From the NCBI RefSeq assembly GCF_013404595.1, contig NZ_JABVAX010000001.1, forward strand, positions 654,646 through 718,645: a stretch of 64,000 nucleotides of DNA, given 5' to 3'. Each line of letters begins with the position of its first letter. The stretch's first letter is position 1. Under the pieces are notes generated by a model. The model worked only from the letters and a program-made list of their open reading frames with translations. It was not told where the DNA came from and searched no databases. Made by a program: the position numbers and the translations under genes. Below are positions 25,914 to 34,785 of this stretch, piece after piece. The DNA comes from Jannaschia marina (GTDB lineage Bacteria; Pseudomonadota; Alphaproteobacteria; Rhodobacterales; Rhodobacteraceae).

Positions 25914-27197
25914 TCAGTTGCAGAAGAGCAGGTCGGTGAACCGTGCCCGGAGCGCGCGTACCTCGGGCAGGACGTCTTCGGGCGGCTCCCGCAGGACGCG
26001 GGCGAGGAGAGCCATGAGCGCGGGCGCGTCGGCGGGCGTCATCCCGCGCCGGGCCATCTCGGGGGTGCCGAGGCGCAGGCCGTTCATGTCGCCCGCGACG
26101 CCCGGCAGGGGCAAGCCGATGCCGCAGGCGAGGATGCCCGCGCGTTCGAGCCGCGCCGCCGACCGTTGCCCGCCACTGAAGGCCCGTGCGTCGAGCGCGA
26201 ACTGGTGGCTGCGGGTGCCACGGTAGACCGGCAGGCCCGCGTCGGTTGCGGCCTGTGCGAGCGCGGTCGCGAGGTCGACCATCGCGCGGGCATAGGCGGT
26301 GCCGTGGTCGCGCCAGTCCTGCAGCGTCACGCCGAGGGCCGCCATTCGCCCCGCGTCGAAGTTCGCCGTCAGGCCGGGGAAGGCCACGGCCTCTACCCGC
26401 TGGGCGATGGCCGCGTCACCCGTCACGATCAACCCGCCCGGTGGGCCACCGAGCGACTTGTAGGTGCTCATGGTCATCACATGCGCGCCCTCGGTCAGCG
26501 GGTTCGCCCACGTGCGGCCCGCGATCATGCCGCAGAGGTGGGCGGCGTCGAACATCAGATGCGCGCCGACTGCGTCGGCGATTGCACGCACCTCGGAGAC
26601 GGGGTGCGCAAACAGGTTCAGCGACTGACCAAGGGTGATGAGCCGGGGCCGCACGCGATGAGCCAGGGCCCGCAGGCCGTCGACATCGACGGAGTAACTC
26701 TCCGCATCGACGGGGGTCTCGTGTATCTCGAGGCCATAGAGCCCCGCGCAGCCCGGCGCGTGATGCGTGACATGGCCGCCGATGGTGGCGGGCGGCACGA
26801 TGATCGCGTCGCCGGGCCGGGCCAGCGCCATGAAGACCATCAGGTTCGCCATCGCCCCCGAGGGCACCCGCGCCTCCGCGTGGCTGGCCGCGAAGACGTC
26901 GCAGGCCAGGCGATGCGTCAGCGTCTCGATCTCCTCGATCTCGCCGAGGCCGGTCTCGTATTTCTCGCCCGGGTAACCCAGCGATGGCCGCGCACCGATG
27001 CCGGAGGCCATCAGCGCCTCGGCCCGCGGGTTCATCACGTTCGTGGCCGGGTTCAGGTTGAAGGCCGCGTCGTGCGTGGCGACGGCGGCCCGTGCCAGCG
27101 CCTCGATCCGCGCGCCCGGATCCGCCGGCAGGGGCAGGGCGTCGATGCGGGCCTGCGCCGCGGGGCTGAGCCATGGTCGGGGCGCGAGTTCGGTCAT
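25914..27197 (-). CDS. Serine hydroxymethyltransferase-like PLP enzyme (divergent paralogue)
   Basis: A 427-residue fold-type I PLP enzyme related to GlyA. PLP features are SGAMANLMVFMAL, the Asp in MFDAAHLCGMIAG, and the Schiff-base Lys in MSTYKSLGGPPGG. Housekeeping SHMT normally has TTTTHKTLRGPRGG there, so this is a paralogue; alpha-methylserine or threonine-type aldol cleavage is possible. GYPGEKYETG near the N-terminus matches the SHMT GYPGxRYYxG segment. It heads a two-gene unit with the aldo/keto reductase and is divergent from the SGNH hydrolase gene. Confidence 0.85.
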   Translation of the reverse strand: MTELAPRPWLSPAAQARIDALPLPADPGARIEALARAAVATHDAAFNLNPATNVMNPRAEALMASGIGARPSLGYPGEKYETGLGEIEEIETLTHRLACDVFAASHAEARVPSGAMANLMVFMALARPGDAIIVPPATIGGHVTHHAPGCAGLYGLEIHETPVDAESYSVDVDGLRALAHRVRPRLITLGQSLNLFAHPVSEVRAIADAVGAHLMFDAAHLCGMIAGRTWANPLTEGAHVMTMSTYKSLGGPPGGLIVTGDAAIAQRVEAVAFPGLTANFDAGRMAALGVTLQDWRDHGTAYARAMVDLATALAQAATDAGLPVYRGTRSHQFALDARAFSGGQRSAARLERAGILACGIGLPLPGVAGDMNGLRLGTPEMARRGMTPADAPALMALLARVLREPPEDVLPEVRALRARFTDLLFCN

Positions 27198-27286
27198 GGG
27201 CCTCTCCTTCGGCCGCCATCTGACGGCAGCGGCCGGCTCTGGTCAATCGGCGGGCGGACGGGCTAGCTTCCGGCAAGGGGGGACGG

Positions 27287-27925
27287 ATGACGATACTCGT
27301 GTTCGGCGACAGCAACAGCCACGGCACGCTGCCGCTCGACCGTCTGGGCGGTCTCGGGCGGCATCCGAAGACGGCGCGCTGGCCCGAGGTGATGGCGCGG
27401 GCGCTCGACGCGGAGGTCATCGTCGAGGGCCATCCCGGTCGCACGACGGTGCACGACGACCCGATCGACGGGGCGCACAAGAACGGGCTGCGCGCGCTGC
27501 CTGCGCTTCTCGAAAGCCACCGGCCGCTGGGGCTCGTCATCGTCATGCTCGGCACGAACGACTGCAAGGCGCGCTTCGGCCTCCGCGGCTGGGACATCGC
27601 GGCGGGGGTCGGGCGACTGGCGCAGGTCATACAGGCCTCGACCGCAGGACCGGGCGGGCGGCCCCCCAGGGTGCTGTTGGTCGCGCCCGTGCCCGTCGAG
27701 GAGGCGGGGGTTCTGGCCGAGATGTTTCAGGGCGGCCCGGCCCGCTCGCGCGCCATCGCCCCGGCCCTACGGCAGGAAGCGGCGCGGCTTGGCTGCGCTT
27801 TCTTCGACGCCGGTCGCGTCGCCAAGGTCGACGGACGCGACGGCGTGCATCTCGACGCGGCCTCGCAGGCCGCGCTCGGGCTTGCCATGGTCGACGTGGT
27901 CGCGCCGCTCTTGAAGGAGGACTGA
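27287..27925 (+). CDS. SGNH/GDSL hydrolase, cytoplasmic
   Basis: A 212-residue SGNH hydrolase with no signal peptide. Block I reads LVFGDSNSHG with the Ser nucleophile. Block III is LGTNDCK and block V is DGVHLD with Asp and His. It resembles arylesterases and carbohydrate deacetylases such as Mycobacterium ArE. Given the neighbours fucU and rbsK (1 bp and 0 bp gaps), a sugar-ester or deacetylase role is a reasonable guess. The start is the ATG at 27287, after GGGGGG. Confidence 0.82.
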   Translation: MTILVFGDSNSHGTLPLDRLGGLGRHPKTARWPEVMARALDAEVIVEGHPGRTTVHDDPIDGAHKNGLRALPALLESHRPLGLVIVMLGTNDCKARFGLRGWDIAAGVGRLAQVIQASTAGPGGRPPRVLLVAPVPVEEAGVLAEMFQGGPARSRAIAPALRQEAARLGCAFFDAGRVAKVDGRDGVHLDAASQAALGLAMVDVVAPLLKED

Positions 27926-27926
27926 C

Positions 27927-28385
27927 ATGCTCATCGGAGTTCATCCCGCCCTCAACGCCGACGTGCTCCATGCGCTGCGCGCGATGGGCCATGGCGATAC
28001 GCTCGTGCTCGTCGATACGAACTTTCCGGCCGACAGCGTCGCGCGGCACACGCCACTCGGCCGCGCGCTCGCCATGGAGAACCTCGACACCCGCGCCGCG
28101 CTTGGCGCGATCCTGAGCGTCTATCCGATCGACAGCTTCGTCCCGGATTTCGCCGCCACAATGGCCGTCGTGGGCGACCCTGACGCCGTGCCCGAGGTCC
28201 ACTCCGAAGCCGCGGCGGCGCTCGCGGCGGCGGGCGAGACGCGGCCCGTTCCGGCGGTGGAGCGCTTCGCCTTCTACGATCTGGCCCGCGCCGCCTATGC
28301 GATCATCCAGACCGGCGAGCGGCGGCCCTACGGCAACGTCATGCTGCGCAAGGGCGTCGTCGGCCCGGACGGGAGCGTGACCTGA
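27927..28385 (+). CDS. fucU: FucU/RbsD-family sugar mutarotase
   Basis: A 152-residue cytoplasmic mutarotase of the RbsD/FucU family that interconverts anomers of fucose, ribose or a related sugar. The family motifs are LNADVLHALRAMGHGD, the catalytic Asp and His region VDTNFPADS, and RFAFYDLARAAYAIIQTGERRPYGN near the C-terminus. The last of these has the FucU-type Tyr and is more typical of FucU than RbsD. The stop overlaps the rbsK start by one base (TGATG). Confidence 0.88.
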   Translation: MLIGVHPALNADVLHALRAMGHGDTLVLVDTNFPADSVARHTPLGRALAMENLDTRAALGAILSVYPIDSFVPDFAATMAVVGDPDAVPEVHSEAAAALAAAGETRPVPAVERFAFYDLARAAYAIIQTGERRPYGNVMLRKGVVGPDGSVT

Positions 28386-29296
28386 TGGGCCATGTCGCGA
28401 TCCTGGGCGTCTTCGTCGCCGATACCACCTTCACCGCCGACCGCCAGCCGCGGATGGGCGAGACGATCCTCGGCCGGTCGTTCACGCTCGGGCCGGGCGG
28501 CAAGGGCTCGAACCAGGCCGTCGCGGCCGGGCGCGCGGGGGCGGAGGTGCAGTTCGTCGCGCGGATCGGGCGGGACGCCTTCGGCGATATGGCGCGGAGC
28601 GCCTGGGCCGACGCCGGGGTGACGCCCGCTGTCATCGAGAGCGACGAGGCTACCGGGGCCGCGATGATCTTCATCGAGGCCGGGTCGGGCGACAACGCCA
28701 TCATCGTCGCGCCCGGGGCGGCCGGGGGGATCACGCCGGCGGATGTCGAGGCGCGTGCGGACGTGATCGGCGGGGCTGCCGTCTTCGTCACACAGCTGGA
28801 GCAACCTCTGGACGCCGCCGTGCGCGCGCTGGAGATCGCGCGGGACGGCGGGGCCGTGACGATCCTGAACCCGGCCCCGGCGGCGGAACTGCCCGAGGGA
28901 ATGCTCGCCCTCTGCGACTACGTGACCCCGAACGAGACCGAGGCGGAGGCGCTTTCGGGCGTCGCCGTGACGGATGCTGAAAGCGCGCGCGCGGCGGCGG
29001 AGGTACTCCTGTCCCGGGGCGTGGTGCGGGCGGCGATCGTGACGATGGGCGCGCAGGGCGTGCTCTTCCACTCAGGCGAGCGCACGGAGATGGTGCCGGC
29101 CGTCTCCGCTGGCCCGGTCGTAGAAACGACGGGGGCGGGCGATGCCTTCAACGGGGCCTTTGCCGCCGCGCTTGCCGAGGGGCGCGACCCGGTGGAGGCG
29201 GCGCGCTTCGGCTGCGCCTGCGCGGGCCTCTCGGTGACGCGGCCCGGGGCGGCGGCGTCGATGCCGGACCGGTCGGAGATCGACGCGCTGCTCTGA
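28385..29296 (+). CDS. rbsK: Ribokinase-like sugar kinase (PfkB family)
   Basis: A 303-residue PfkB-family kinase with the ribokinase N-terminal pattern (GPGGKGSNQAVAAGRAGAEV) and the C-terminal ATP/anion-hole signature (VETTGAGDAFNGAFAAALAEG) that contains the catalytic Asp. It phosphorylates ribose or a related sugar. It is coupled to fucU, but no transporter gene lies beside it. A palindromic repeat element follows directly, between it and the convergent uxuA. Confidence 0.88.
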   Translation: MGHVAILGVFVADTTFTADRQPRMGETILGRSFTLGPGGKGSNQAVAAGRAGAEVQFVARIGRDAFGDMARSAWADAGVTPAVIESDEATGAAMIFIEAGSGDNAIIVAPGAAGGITPADVEARADVIGGAAVFVTQLEQPLDAAVRALEIARDGGAVTILNPAPAAELPEGMLALCDYVTPNETEAEALSGVAVTDAESARAAAEVLLSRGVVRAAIVTMGAQGVLFHSGERTEMVPAVSAGPVVETTGAGDAFNGAFAAALAEGRDPVEAARFGCACAGLSVTRPGAAASMPDRSEIDALL

Positions 29297-29301
29297 CGCG
29301 G

Positions 29302-29386
29302 GCGAGGGGCTGGCCCCTCGCGCTGCGACACCCTGCGAGGGGCCAGCCCCTCGCGCTCCCCGGAGTATTGCCGGCAGGAAGATGGG
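29302..29386. repeat. Two-hairpin palindromic intergenic element
   Basis: The perfect palindrome GCGAGGGGCTGGCCCCTCGC (29302-29321), a 15-nt spacer and an inverted second palindrome (29337-29354) are followed by GCTCCCCGGAGTATTGCCGG and CAGGAAGATGGG. The layout is the same as at 11305-11385. The end of the tail lies against the uxuA stop codon, just as the 4523 copy lies against the stop of its neighbour. Confidence 0.85.
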
Positions 29387-29387
29387 A

Positions 29388-30587
29388 TCAGGCGAGCGCC
29401 ACCATGACGCCGCGGAGTTCGGCGAGGCCGCGCATCCGGCCGATCAGGGGATAGCCCGGTGCGCTGTCGCGGGTGAGGTCGGAGAGGATCTGCTGGCCGT
29501 GGTCGGGGCGCATGGGGATCCGGTGGTCGGGCCGCCCCTCCGCGCGGCGGCGTACCTCCTCCTCCATGAGCGCGCGGATCGTGGCGACCATGTCGGTATC
29601 ACCGTCGAGGTGCAGCGCCTCGTGGAAGCTCGATCGCGCACCGTCGGGCGCGCCTGTGCGGCGGGTGTTGCGCAGGTGAACGAAGTGGATGCGCGGGCCG
29701 AGGGCGGCGACGAAGGCCTCCGGCTCGAAGGCCGGGTCCACGCCGAGCGATCCGGTGCAGAAGGTCACGCCGTTGGCGCGCAGGTCCACGGCCGCGCAGA
29801 TGGCGGCGTAGTCGGCCTGCGTCGACATCACGCGCGGCAGGCCGAGGAGGGGGAACGGCGGGTCGTCGGGGTGACAGCAGAGGCGCAGGCCAAGCTCTTC
29901 GGCAAGGGGCGCGACCTCGGAGAGAAAGTCGACCAGGTTCGCGCGCAGGCGGTCGGCATCCATTCCGTCGTAGGCGGCCAGATGGGCGCGCACCTCGTTG
30001 AGCGTCCAGGCGTCGTTCGCCCCCGGCAGGCCGGTGACGACGTTGTCGACGAGGGCACTTCGGGCGGCATCGTCCATCGCGGCGAAGCGGGCGCGGGCGG
30101 TGTCGCGGACCTCTGCCCCGTAGTCCTCGGCCGCGCCGGGGCGGGCCAGCAGGCAGAGGTCGAAAACGACGAAATCCACGAGGTCGAAAGCCATGGCGTT
30201 GCCGCCGTGCGGCATGGGGTGGCGCAGATCGGTGCGCGTCCAGTCGAGGACCGGCATGAAATTGTAGCAGACCACCTCGATCCCGCAGGCCGCGATGTTG
30301 CGCAGGGACTGGCGGTAGGCGTCGAGATGGGCGGCGAGGCCGGGCCCCTGCTGCTTGATCGTCTCGGAGACGGGCAGGCTTTCGACCACCTCCCAGGCAA
30401 GGCCCGAGACCCCGCCGCCGGGCAGGGTGGCGATGGCTGCCTGACGTGCGCGGATCTCCTCGACGGGCCAGACGGCACCCGGGTGGATGTGGTGCAGTGC
30501 GCTGACCACGCCTTCGACCCCCGACTGCAGCATGTCGGCGGTCGTGACCGCATCATGGGGGCCGAACCAGCGCCAGGTCTGTCTCAT
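29388..30587 (-). CDS. uxuA: Mannonate dehydratase
   Basis: Converts D-mannonate to 2-keto-3-deoxygluconate in glucuronate breakdown; 399 residues, family length. It has the UxuA N-terminus (MRQTWRWFGPHDAVTTADMLQ), a TIM-barrel with metal ligands in RLCCHPDDPP, CTGSLG and IHFVHLRN, and the conserved RPDHGQQILSDL near the end. It overlaps the Gfo/Idh/MocA gene upstream by 4 nt (ATGA). It is divergent from gntR-uxaC-uxuB through the two dehydrogenases, so the whole region is one hexuronate locus. Confidence 0.94.
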   Translation of the reverse strand: MRQTWRWFGPHDAVTTADMLQSGVEGVVSALHHIHPGAVWPVEEIRARQAAIATLPGGGVSGLAWEVVESLPVSETIKQQGPGLAAHLDAYRQSLRNIAACGIEVVCYNFMPVLDWTRTDLRHPMPHGGNAMAFDLVDFVVFDLCLLARPGAAEDYGAEVRDTARARFAAMDDAARSALVDNVVTGLPGANDAWTLNEVRAHLAAYDGMDADRLRANLVDFLSEVAPLAEELGLRLCCHPDDPPFPLLGLPRVMSTQADYAAICAAVDLRANGVTFCTGSLGVDPAFEPEAFVAALGPRIHFVHLRNTRRTGAPDGARSSFHEALHLDGDTDMVATIRALMEEEVRRRAEGRPDHRIPMRPDHGQQILSDLTRDSAPGYPLIGRMRGLAELRGVMVALA

Positions 30588-31594
30588 GCCGTGCCCTCCG
30601 CCATGTTCTGCGCCCGGATCGCCAGCTCCATCGCCTTGAAGGCGTGGGCCTGTGGTATCGCCGTCTCCGTCCGGTCTCGGATGTCGGCGCAGAGCCGGGC
30701 GAAATAGGGCAGGCCCGCATCGCCCGCGTCGATCTTCTCGCAGCGGTCCCCGTTGACGAGGATCAGGTGGTCGGTGCCCGCGGCCCCACCCACGTCGACG
30801 TATTTGCGCAGCTCGATGTAACCTTCGGTCCCGAGAATCGTGAGCCGTCCGTCGCCCCAGGTCGGGAGCGCGTCGGGCGTGTACCAGTCGACGCGGATAT
30901 AGCCGTGCGCGCCCTCGGCCTGCAGTACGATCTCGCCGAAGTCCTGCAGCCCGGGGTGCGCCGGGTTGGCGTAGTTGGCGACGTGGGCGCGCATGACCTC
31001 CGCCTCGGTCGCTCCGGTGAGGAAGAGGAACTGGTCCACCTGATGAGAGGCGATGTCGGTCAGGATCCCGCCGTAGCGCTCGCGCTCGAAGAACCAGCCG
31101 GGGCGCGTGGCCGCGTTGAGACGGTGCGGACCGAGACCCGTGGTCTGCACGACGCGACCGATGGCCCCGTCGGCCACGAGTTCGGCGGCGCGGGTCATCG
31201 CCGGCACCTCGAAGCGTTCGGAGAAGTCGACCGACCAGATGCGCCCGGTCTCCGCCTGCGTCCGCTTGAGGGCGTCGAGTTGCCCGAGCGTGATGCACCC
31301 CGGCTTGTCGCTCATCACGTCCTTGCCCGCGCGCATGGCGGCGATGGCGAAGTCTGCGCGGTCGGCGGGTACGGCGGCGATCAGGACGAGGTCGATTTCG
31401 GGGTCGGAGAGAAGCGCGTCGCGGTCCCGCGCGGGCACGTCGGGGAAGCGCTTGCGGAAGCCCGGCAAGGTTTCGGGCTCCCCCTCCGTCCACCAACCGG
31501 CGAACGCGGCCCCCTCGGCCATCAGGTTCGCAGCCATGCCGTAGATGTGCCGATGGTCGAGGCCGAGCGCGGCGAAGCGGATGGACCCGGTCAT
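30584..31594 (-). CDS. Gfo/Idh/MocA-family oxidoreductase 1
   Basis: A 336-residue NAD(P)-dependent sugar dehydrogenase of the Gfo/Idh/MocA family. The N-terminal Rossmann region (FAALGLDHRHIYGMAANLM) is followed by DVMSDKPGCI, which holds the family EKP-like Lys motif in the variant form DKP. It overlaps both uxuA downstream and the second dehydrogenase upstream by 4 nt. It may act on a hexuronate or its lactone, or on a modified sugar that enters the UxuA step. The exact substrate is not known. Confidence 0.85.
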   Translation of the reverse strand: MTGSIRFAALGLDHRHIYGMAANLMAEGAAFAGWWTEGEPETLPGFRKRFPDVPARDRDALLSDPEIDLVLIAAVPADRADFAIAAMRAGKDVMSDKPGCITLGQLDALKRTQAETGRIWSVDFSERFEVPAMTRAAELVADGAIGRVVQTTGLGPHRLNAATRPGWFFERERYGGILTDIASHQVDQFLFLTGATEAEVMRAHVANYANPAHPGLQDFGEIVLQAEGAHGYIRVDWYTPDALPTWGDGRLTILGTEGYIELRKYVDVGGAAGTDHLILVNGDRCEKIDAGDAGLPYFARLCADIRDRTETAIPQAHAFKAMELAIRAQNMAEGTA

Positions 31595-32619
31595 GCTATC
31601 ACCTCCACCGCACGGCCCGCGCGGGCGGAACTCCGGATTGCGTCGATCAGGGCATGGACAGGCAGGGCCGCGCGGCCCGGGCAGGCGGGGGCGCGGCCGG
31701 TGCGCAGCGCCTGCGCGAAATCCTCGATCACGGCCTGGTGCCAGGCATGGGTGAAGGCCATCGGATCGGCCCCGCCCCCGGTTCCGGCGGCCTCGCCCCG
31801 TGTCTCGCTGCGACCGTCGGCCCAGTCGAGGAGCAGCGCGCCGCCGGTCAGGCGGGCGGAGCCCTTGGTCCCGTGAACAGCGATGCCTTCCGCCCCGCCG
31901 GGTCGGCTCGCGGTGCTGGCCGTGAGGCTTCCCACCGCCCCGCTCTCGAACTCCAATCCGGCCGTCACGAAATCCTCCGCTTCAATTCGGTGCAGCGCCG
32001 TTGTGTGCGCCATGGCCTGCACGCGGCGCACCGGCCCGAGCAGGCTGAGCGCGAGGTCGAGCGTGTGGATCGCCTGGCTGATGAGCACGCCGCCGCCGTC
32101 CCGCGCGAAGGTGCCGCGGCCGGGGGCGTTGTAGTAGCCTTGCTCCCGCCACCAGGGCACGGTGATCTCCACGGCGGCGATCTCGCCGAGCGCGCCCCGG
32201 TCGAGAAGGTCCGCCAGATCGCGAGACGCGGGGCGCAGACGGTGCTGGAACACGATGCCGAGGGGGACGTCCGCCGCTTCGCAGGTCTCGACGAGGGCGC
32301 GGGCGGCTGCGGTCGTGCGCTCCACCGGCTTCTCCATCAGGATCGGCTTACCCGCCTGGGCGAGCGTCTCGACGATCTCGGCCCGCGCATCGGGCGGCGT
32401 GCAGAGCAGGGCGAAATCGCAGTCCGAACGGGCAAGCGCGTCGAGGGTCTCGTAGACCGGCGGCGCTTCCCCGAGGACCGAGGCCATGCGCGCGGCGAAA
32501 GTCCGCGCGTTCGCCGGGTCGCGCGACAGGACGCCCGCGAGAGTCAGGCCAGGCGCATCGGCCACGGCGCGAACGTGGGTTTCGGCCACCATGCCGACGC
32601 CGATCAGGGCCACTTTCAT
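31591..32619 (-). CDS. Gfo/Idh/MocA-family oxidoreductase 2
   Basis: A 342-residue second member of the family with the classical motifs: the Rossmann motif VALIGVGMVAETHVRAV at the N-terminus and ILMEKPVERT holding the EKP Lys. It is the first gene of the three-gene minus-strand operon (this gene, the first oxidoreductase, uxuA) with 4-nt overlaps. The divergent 79-bp region to gntR holds a likely operator at 32672-32690. The pair may epimerise or oxidise a sugar in two steps. Confidence 0.87.
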   Translation of the reverse strand: MKVALIGVGMVAETHVRAVADAPGLTLAGVLSRDPANARTFAARMASVLGEAPPVYETLDALARSDCDFALLCTPPDARAEIVETLAQAGKPILMEKPVERTTAAARALVETCEAADVPLGIVFQHRLRPASRDLADLLDRGALGEIAAVEITVPWWREQGYYNAPGRGTFARDGGGVLISQAIHTLDLALSLLGPVRRVQAMAHTTALHRIEAEDFVTAGLEFESGAVGSLTASTASRPGGAEGIAVHGTKGSARLTGGALLLDWADGRSETRGEAAGTGGGADPMAFTHAWHQAVIEDFAQALRTGRAPACPGRAALPVHALIDAIRSSARAGRAVEVIA

Positions 32620-32671
32620 CTGCGATCCTCCCTGCCTTCGGGGTGAGGGGGCGACGCGCGATTGTCAAGCA

Positions 32672-32690
32672 CCGGTGTGCCGGTATACAG
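32672..32690. promoter_or_regulatory. Putative GntR/UxuR-type operator
   Basis: ACCGGTGTGCCGGTATACAG lies just upstream of the gntR start (ATG at 32699). It contains an inverted CCGG-TGTG-CCGG and the core GGTATAC known from UxuR/ExuR sites (TGGTATACCA). It sits in the divergent promoter region, so one regulator could control both hexuronate operons. The similarity is partial and binding is inferred. Confidence 0.45.
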
Positions 32691-32698
32691 GTTTGACC

Positions 32699-33403
32699 AT
32701 GCTTGCTGCCACTCCATTCCAGCCGATCGACCCGGCCCGTCCGGCGGGACCGCAGATCGTGGCCGCTCTGCGCAGCGCGATCCTGCGGATGGAAGTCGCG
32801 CCGGGGCAGGCGCTCTCGGAGGCGGATCTGGCACAGAGCCTCGGCACGAGCCGCACGCCGCTTCGCGCGGCCCTGCAGGAACTGCGCGATCAGGATCTCG
32901 TGGAGACACGGCCGAGCCGCGGCACCTACGTCACCCGCCTCGACGCCGGCCGGCTGCGGGCCGCGCAATTCCTGCGCGAGGCGCTCGAGGTGGCGGCCGT
33001 GGCACGGCTGGCGGAAAGCGGCTACGATACCACCCTCGATACGGCGCTCGATGCGGCCCTTTCGGCGCAGGCGCAGGCGGTCGAGGCGGGTGACGCGGCC
33101 GGGTTCCAGAGCTTCGACGACCGGTTCCATGCCCTTCTGGCGCAGGCGACCGGCCATGGACGGTTGGCCGAGGTTCTCGCGCGGGAGAAGGCGCAACTCG
33201 ACCGGCTCCGCGTCTTCTCCCTGTCGGACCCGGCGGTTCTGACCCGCCTTCTGGAGGAGCACCGCGCTATCCTCGCCGCCGTCCGGGCCGGCGATGTGGA
33301 GACGGCGGCCGCCGCGATGCGCGCGCATCTGCGCGCCGTGCTGTCCCTGCTCGACGGCCTCGTCGCCACCCGCTCGGAGTATTTCAACGGAGACCCCGCA
33401 TGA
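32699..33403 (+). CDS. GntR-family regulator, FCD type, of the hexuronate cluster
   Basis: A 234-residue regulator. The N-terminal winged helix is recognisable (QIVAALRSAILRMEVAPGQALSEADLAQSLGTSRTPLRAALQEL). It is followed by an all-helical FCD ligand domain with the metal-binding His pattern (DDRFHALLAQATGH, EEHRAILAAV, MRAHLRAVLS). Such regulators usually sense a pathway sugar acid. The gene overlaps uxaC by 4 nt (ATGA), so regulator and enzymes are co-translated. It probably represses both divergent operons. Confidence 0.9.
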   Translation: MLAATPFQPIDPARPAGPQIVAALRSAILRMEVAPGQALSEADLAQSLGTSRTPLRAALQELRDQDLVETRPSRGTYVTRLDAGRLRAAQFLREALEVAAVARLAESGYDTTLDTALDAALSAQAQAVEAGDAAGFQSFDDRFHALLAQATGHGRLAEVLAREKAQLDRLRVFSLSDPAVLTRLLEEHRAILAAVRAGDVETAAAAMRAHLRAVLSLLDGLVATRSEYFNGDPA

Positions 33404-34785
33404 GCGATACGATGACGACCTTGCGCGTGACCGGCCGCGCCGCGGACCTCTACGAGGAATTGCGCGGCCTGCCGATCGTCTCGCCCCACGGCCATTGCGA
33501 CCCGGCCTGGTTCGCCGGGGACGCGGCCTTTCCGAACCCTTCGGCGCTGCTCATCCAGCCCGATCACTATGTCTTCCGCTTGCTCTACTCGCAGGGCGTG
33601 GCGCTCGAGGATCTGGGCCTCGGCACCGGGGCCGGGCGCGACCCGCGGGAGGTCTGGCACGTGTTGGCCGCGCATTGGCACACATTCCTCGGGACGCCCT
33701 CGCATCTCTGGATGGCGCAGACCCTGCGGCGCGTCTTCGACATCGACGCACCGCTCACGCCCGGGACGGCCGATGCGATCTACGATGCCATCGACGCCGC
33801 ACTCCGGACGCCCGCGTTCCGTCCCCGCGCCCTCTTCGAGCGGTTCGGGATCGAGGTGCTGGCGACGACGGACGGCGCGCTCGACGACCTCGCGCATCAC
33901 CGCGCCATCGCGGGAAGCGATTGGCGGGGCCGCGTCATCCCGACGTTCCGGCCCGATGCCGTGCTCGACCCGGCGGCACCCGAATATGCCGCGAACCTCG
34001 ACCGGCTCGGCGAGATGACCGGAGAGGACACCGGCACCTTCAAGGGCTATCTCGCCGCGCTCGCGGCCCGCCGCGCGGTCTTCGCCGCCCGGGGCGCGAC
34101 GGCGACCGATCATGCGGCGACGCGGCTTGTCACCGTCTGGCTCGACGCGCCGACGCGCGAGCGCCTGTTCCGGGGCGCGCGGGCCGGGTCGCTGACGCAG
34201 GCGGAGCGGGATGCACTTCACGGGCACATGCTGATCGAGATGGCGCAGATGTCGATCGAGGACGGCCTCCTGATGCAGCTCCACGCGGGCGCGGGCCGCA
34301 ACACGAACGCGGCGCTCTTCGACGGCTTCGGCCCCGATATGGGGGCCGACATTCCCCTGCGCACCGACTGGGTCGGCGGGCTGGACGGGCTGCTGAACCG
34401 CGTCGGCAACGACGCGCGCCTGCGCCTCCTCCTCTTCACGCTCGACGAAAGCACCTACGCGCGGGAGCTGGCCCCGATGGCGGGGCATTGGCCGGCGCTG
34501 CGCCTTGGCCCGCCCTGGTGGTTCCACGATAGCGCGAACGGGATCGCCCGCTACCTGGACGGGGTCGTCGAGACGGCGGGCTACTGGAACCTCGCAGGCT
34601 TCAACGACGACACCCGCGCCTTCCTGTCGATCCCGGCGCGGCACGATCTCTGGCGGCGGGCCGTGAGCCTGCATCTTGCGGCGCAGATCGAACGGGGGCT
34701 GCTCGGCCCTGCCGATGCCGCCCGCGTGGGCCGGTGGCTCGCGCGGGATGCGGCGGTGGATGCCTACCGGCTGGGCGACGGCTGA
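33400..34785 (+). CDS. uxaC: Glucuronate isomerase
   Basis: Isomerises D-glucuronate to D-fructuronate (or galacturonate to tagaturonate); 461 residues, usual length. The amidohydrolase-related fold shows the N-terminal metal motif IVSPHGHCDPAWFAG, FKGYLAALAARRAVF, MQLHAGAGRNTN and the C-terminal PPWWFHDSANGIARYLDGV. It is the second gene of gntR-uxaC-uxuB and overlaps both neighbours (ATGA, TGATG). Together with uxuB and uxuA it makes a complete route from glucuronate to 2-keto-3-deoxygluconate; the kinase and aldolase are elsewhere. Confidence 0.95.
   Translation: MSDTMTTLRVTGRAADLYEELRGLPIVSPHGHCDPAWFAGDAAFPNPSALLIQPDHYVFRLLYSQGVALEDLGLGTGAGRDPREVWHVLAAHWHTFLGTPSHLWMAQTLRRVFDIDAPLTPGTADAIYDAIDAALRTPAFRPRALFERFGIEVLATTDGALDDLAHHRAIAGSDWRGRVIPTFRPDAVLDPAAPEYAANLDRLGEMTGEDTGTFKGYLAALAARRAVFAARGATATDHAATRLVTVWLDAPTRERLFRGARAGSLTQAERDALHGHMLIEMAQMSIEDGLLMQLHAGAGRNTNAALFDGFGPDMGADIPLRTDWVGGLDGLLNRVGNDARLRLLLFTLDESTYARELAPMAGHWPALRLGPPWWFHDSANGIARYLDGVVETAGYWNLAGFNDDTRAFLSIPARHDLWRRAVSLHLAAQIERGLLGPADAARVGRWLARDAAVDAYRLGDG

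Noticed and set aside
33374..33403. CGGAGTATTTCAACGGAG at the end of gntR as another copy of the GGAGTATTT element
   Set aside because: It lies inside the coding end of gntR, has no hairpin before it and no CAGGAAGA after it; a chance match is the simpler reading.
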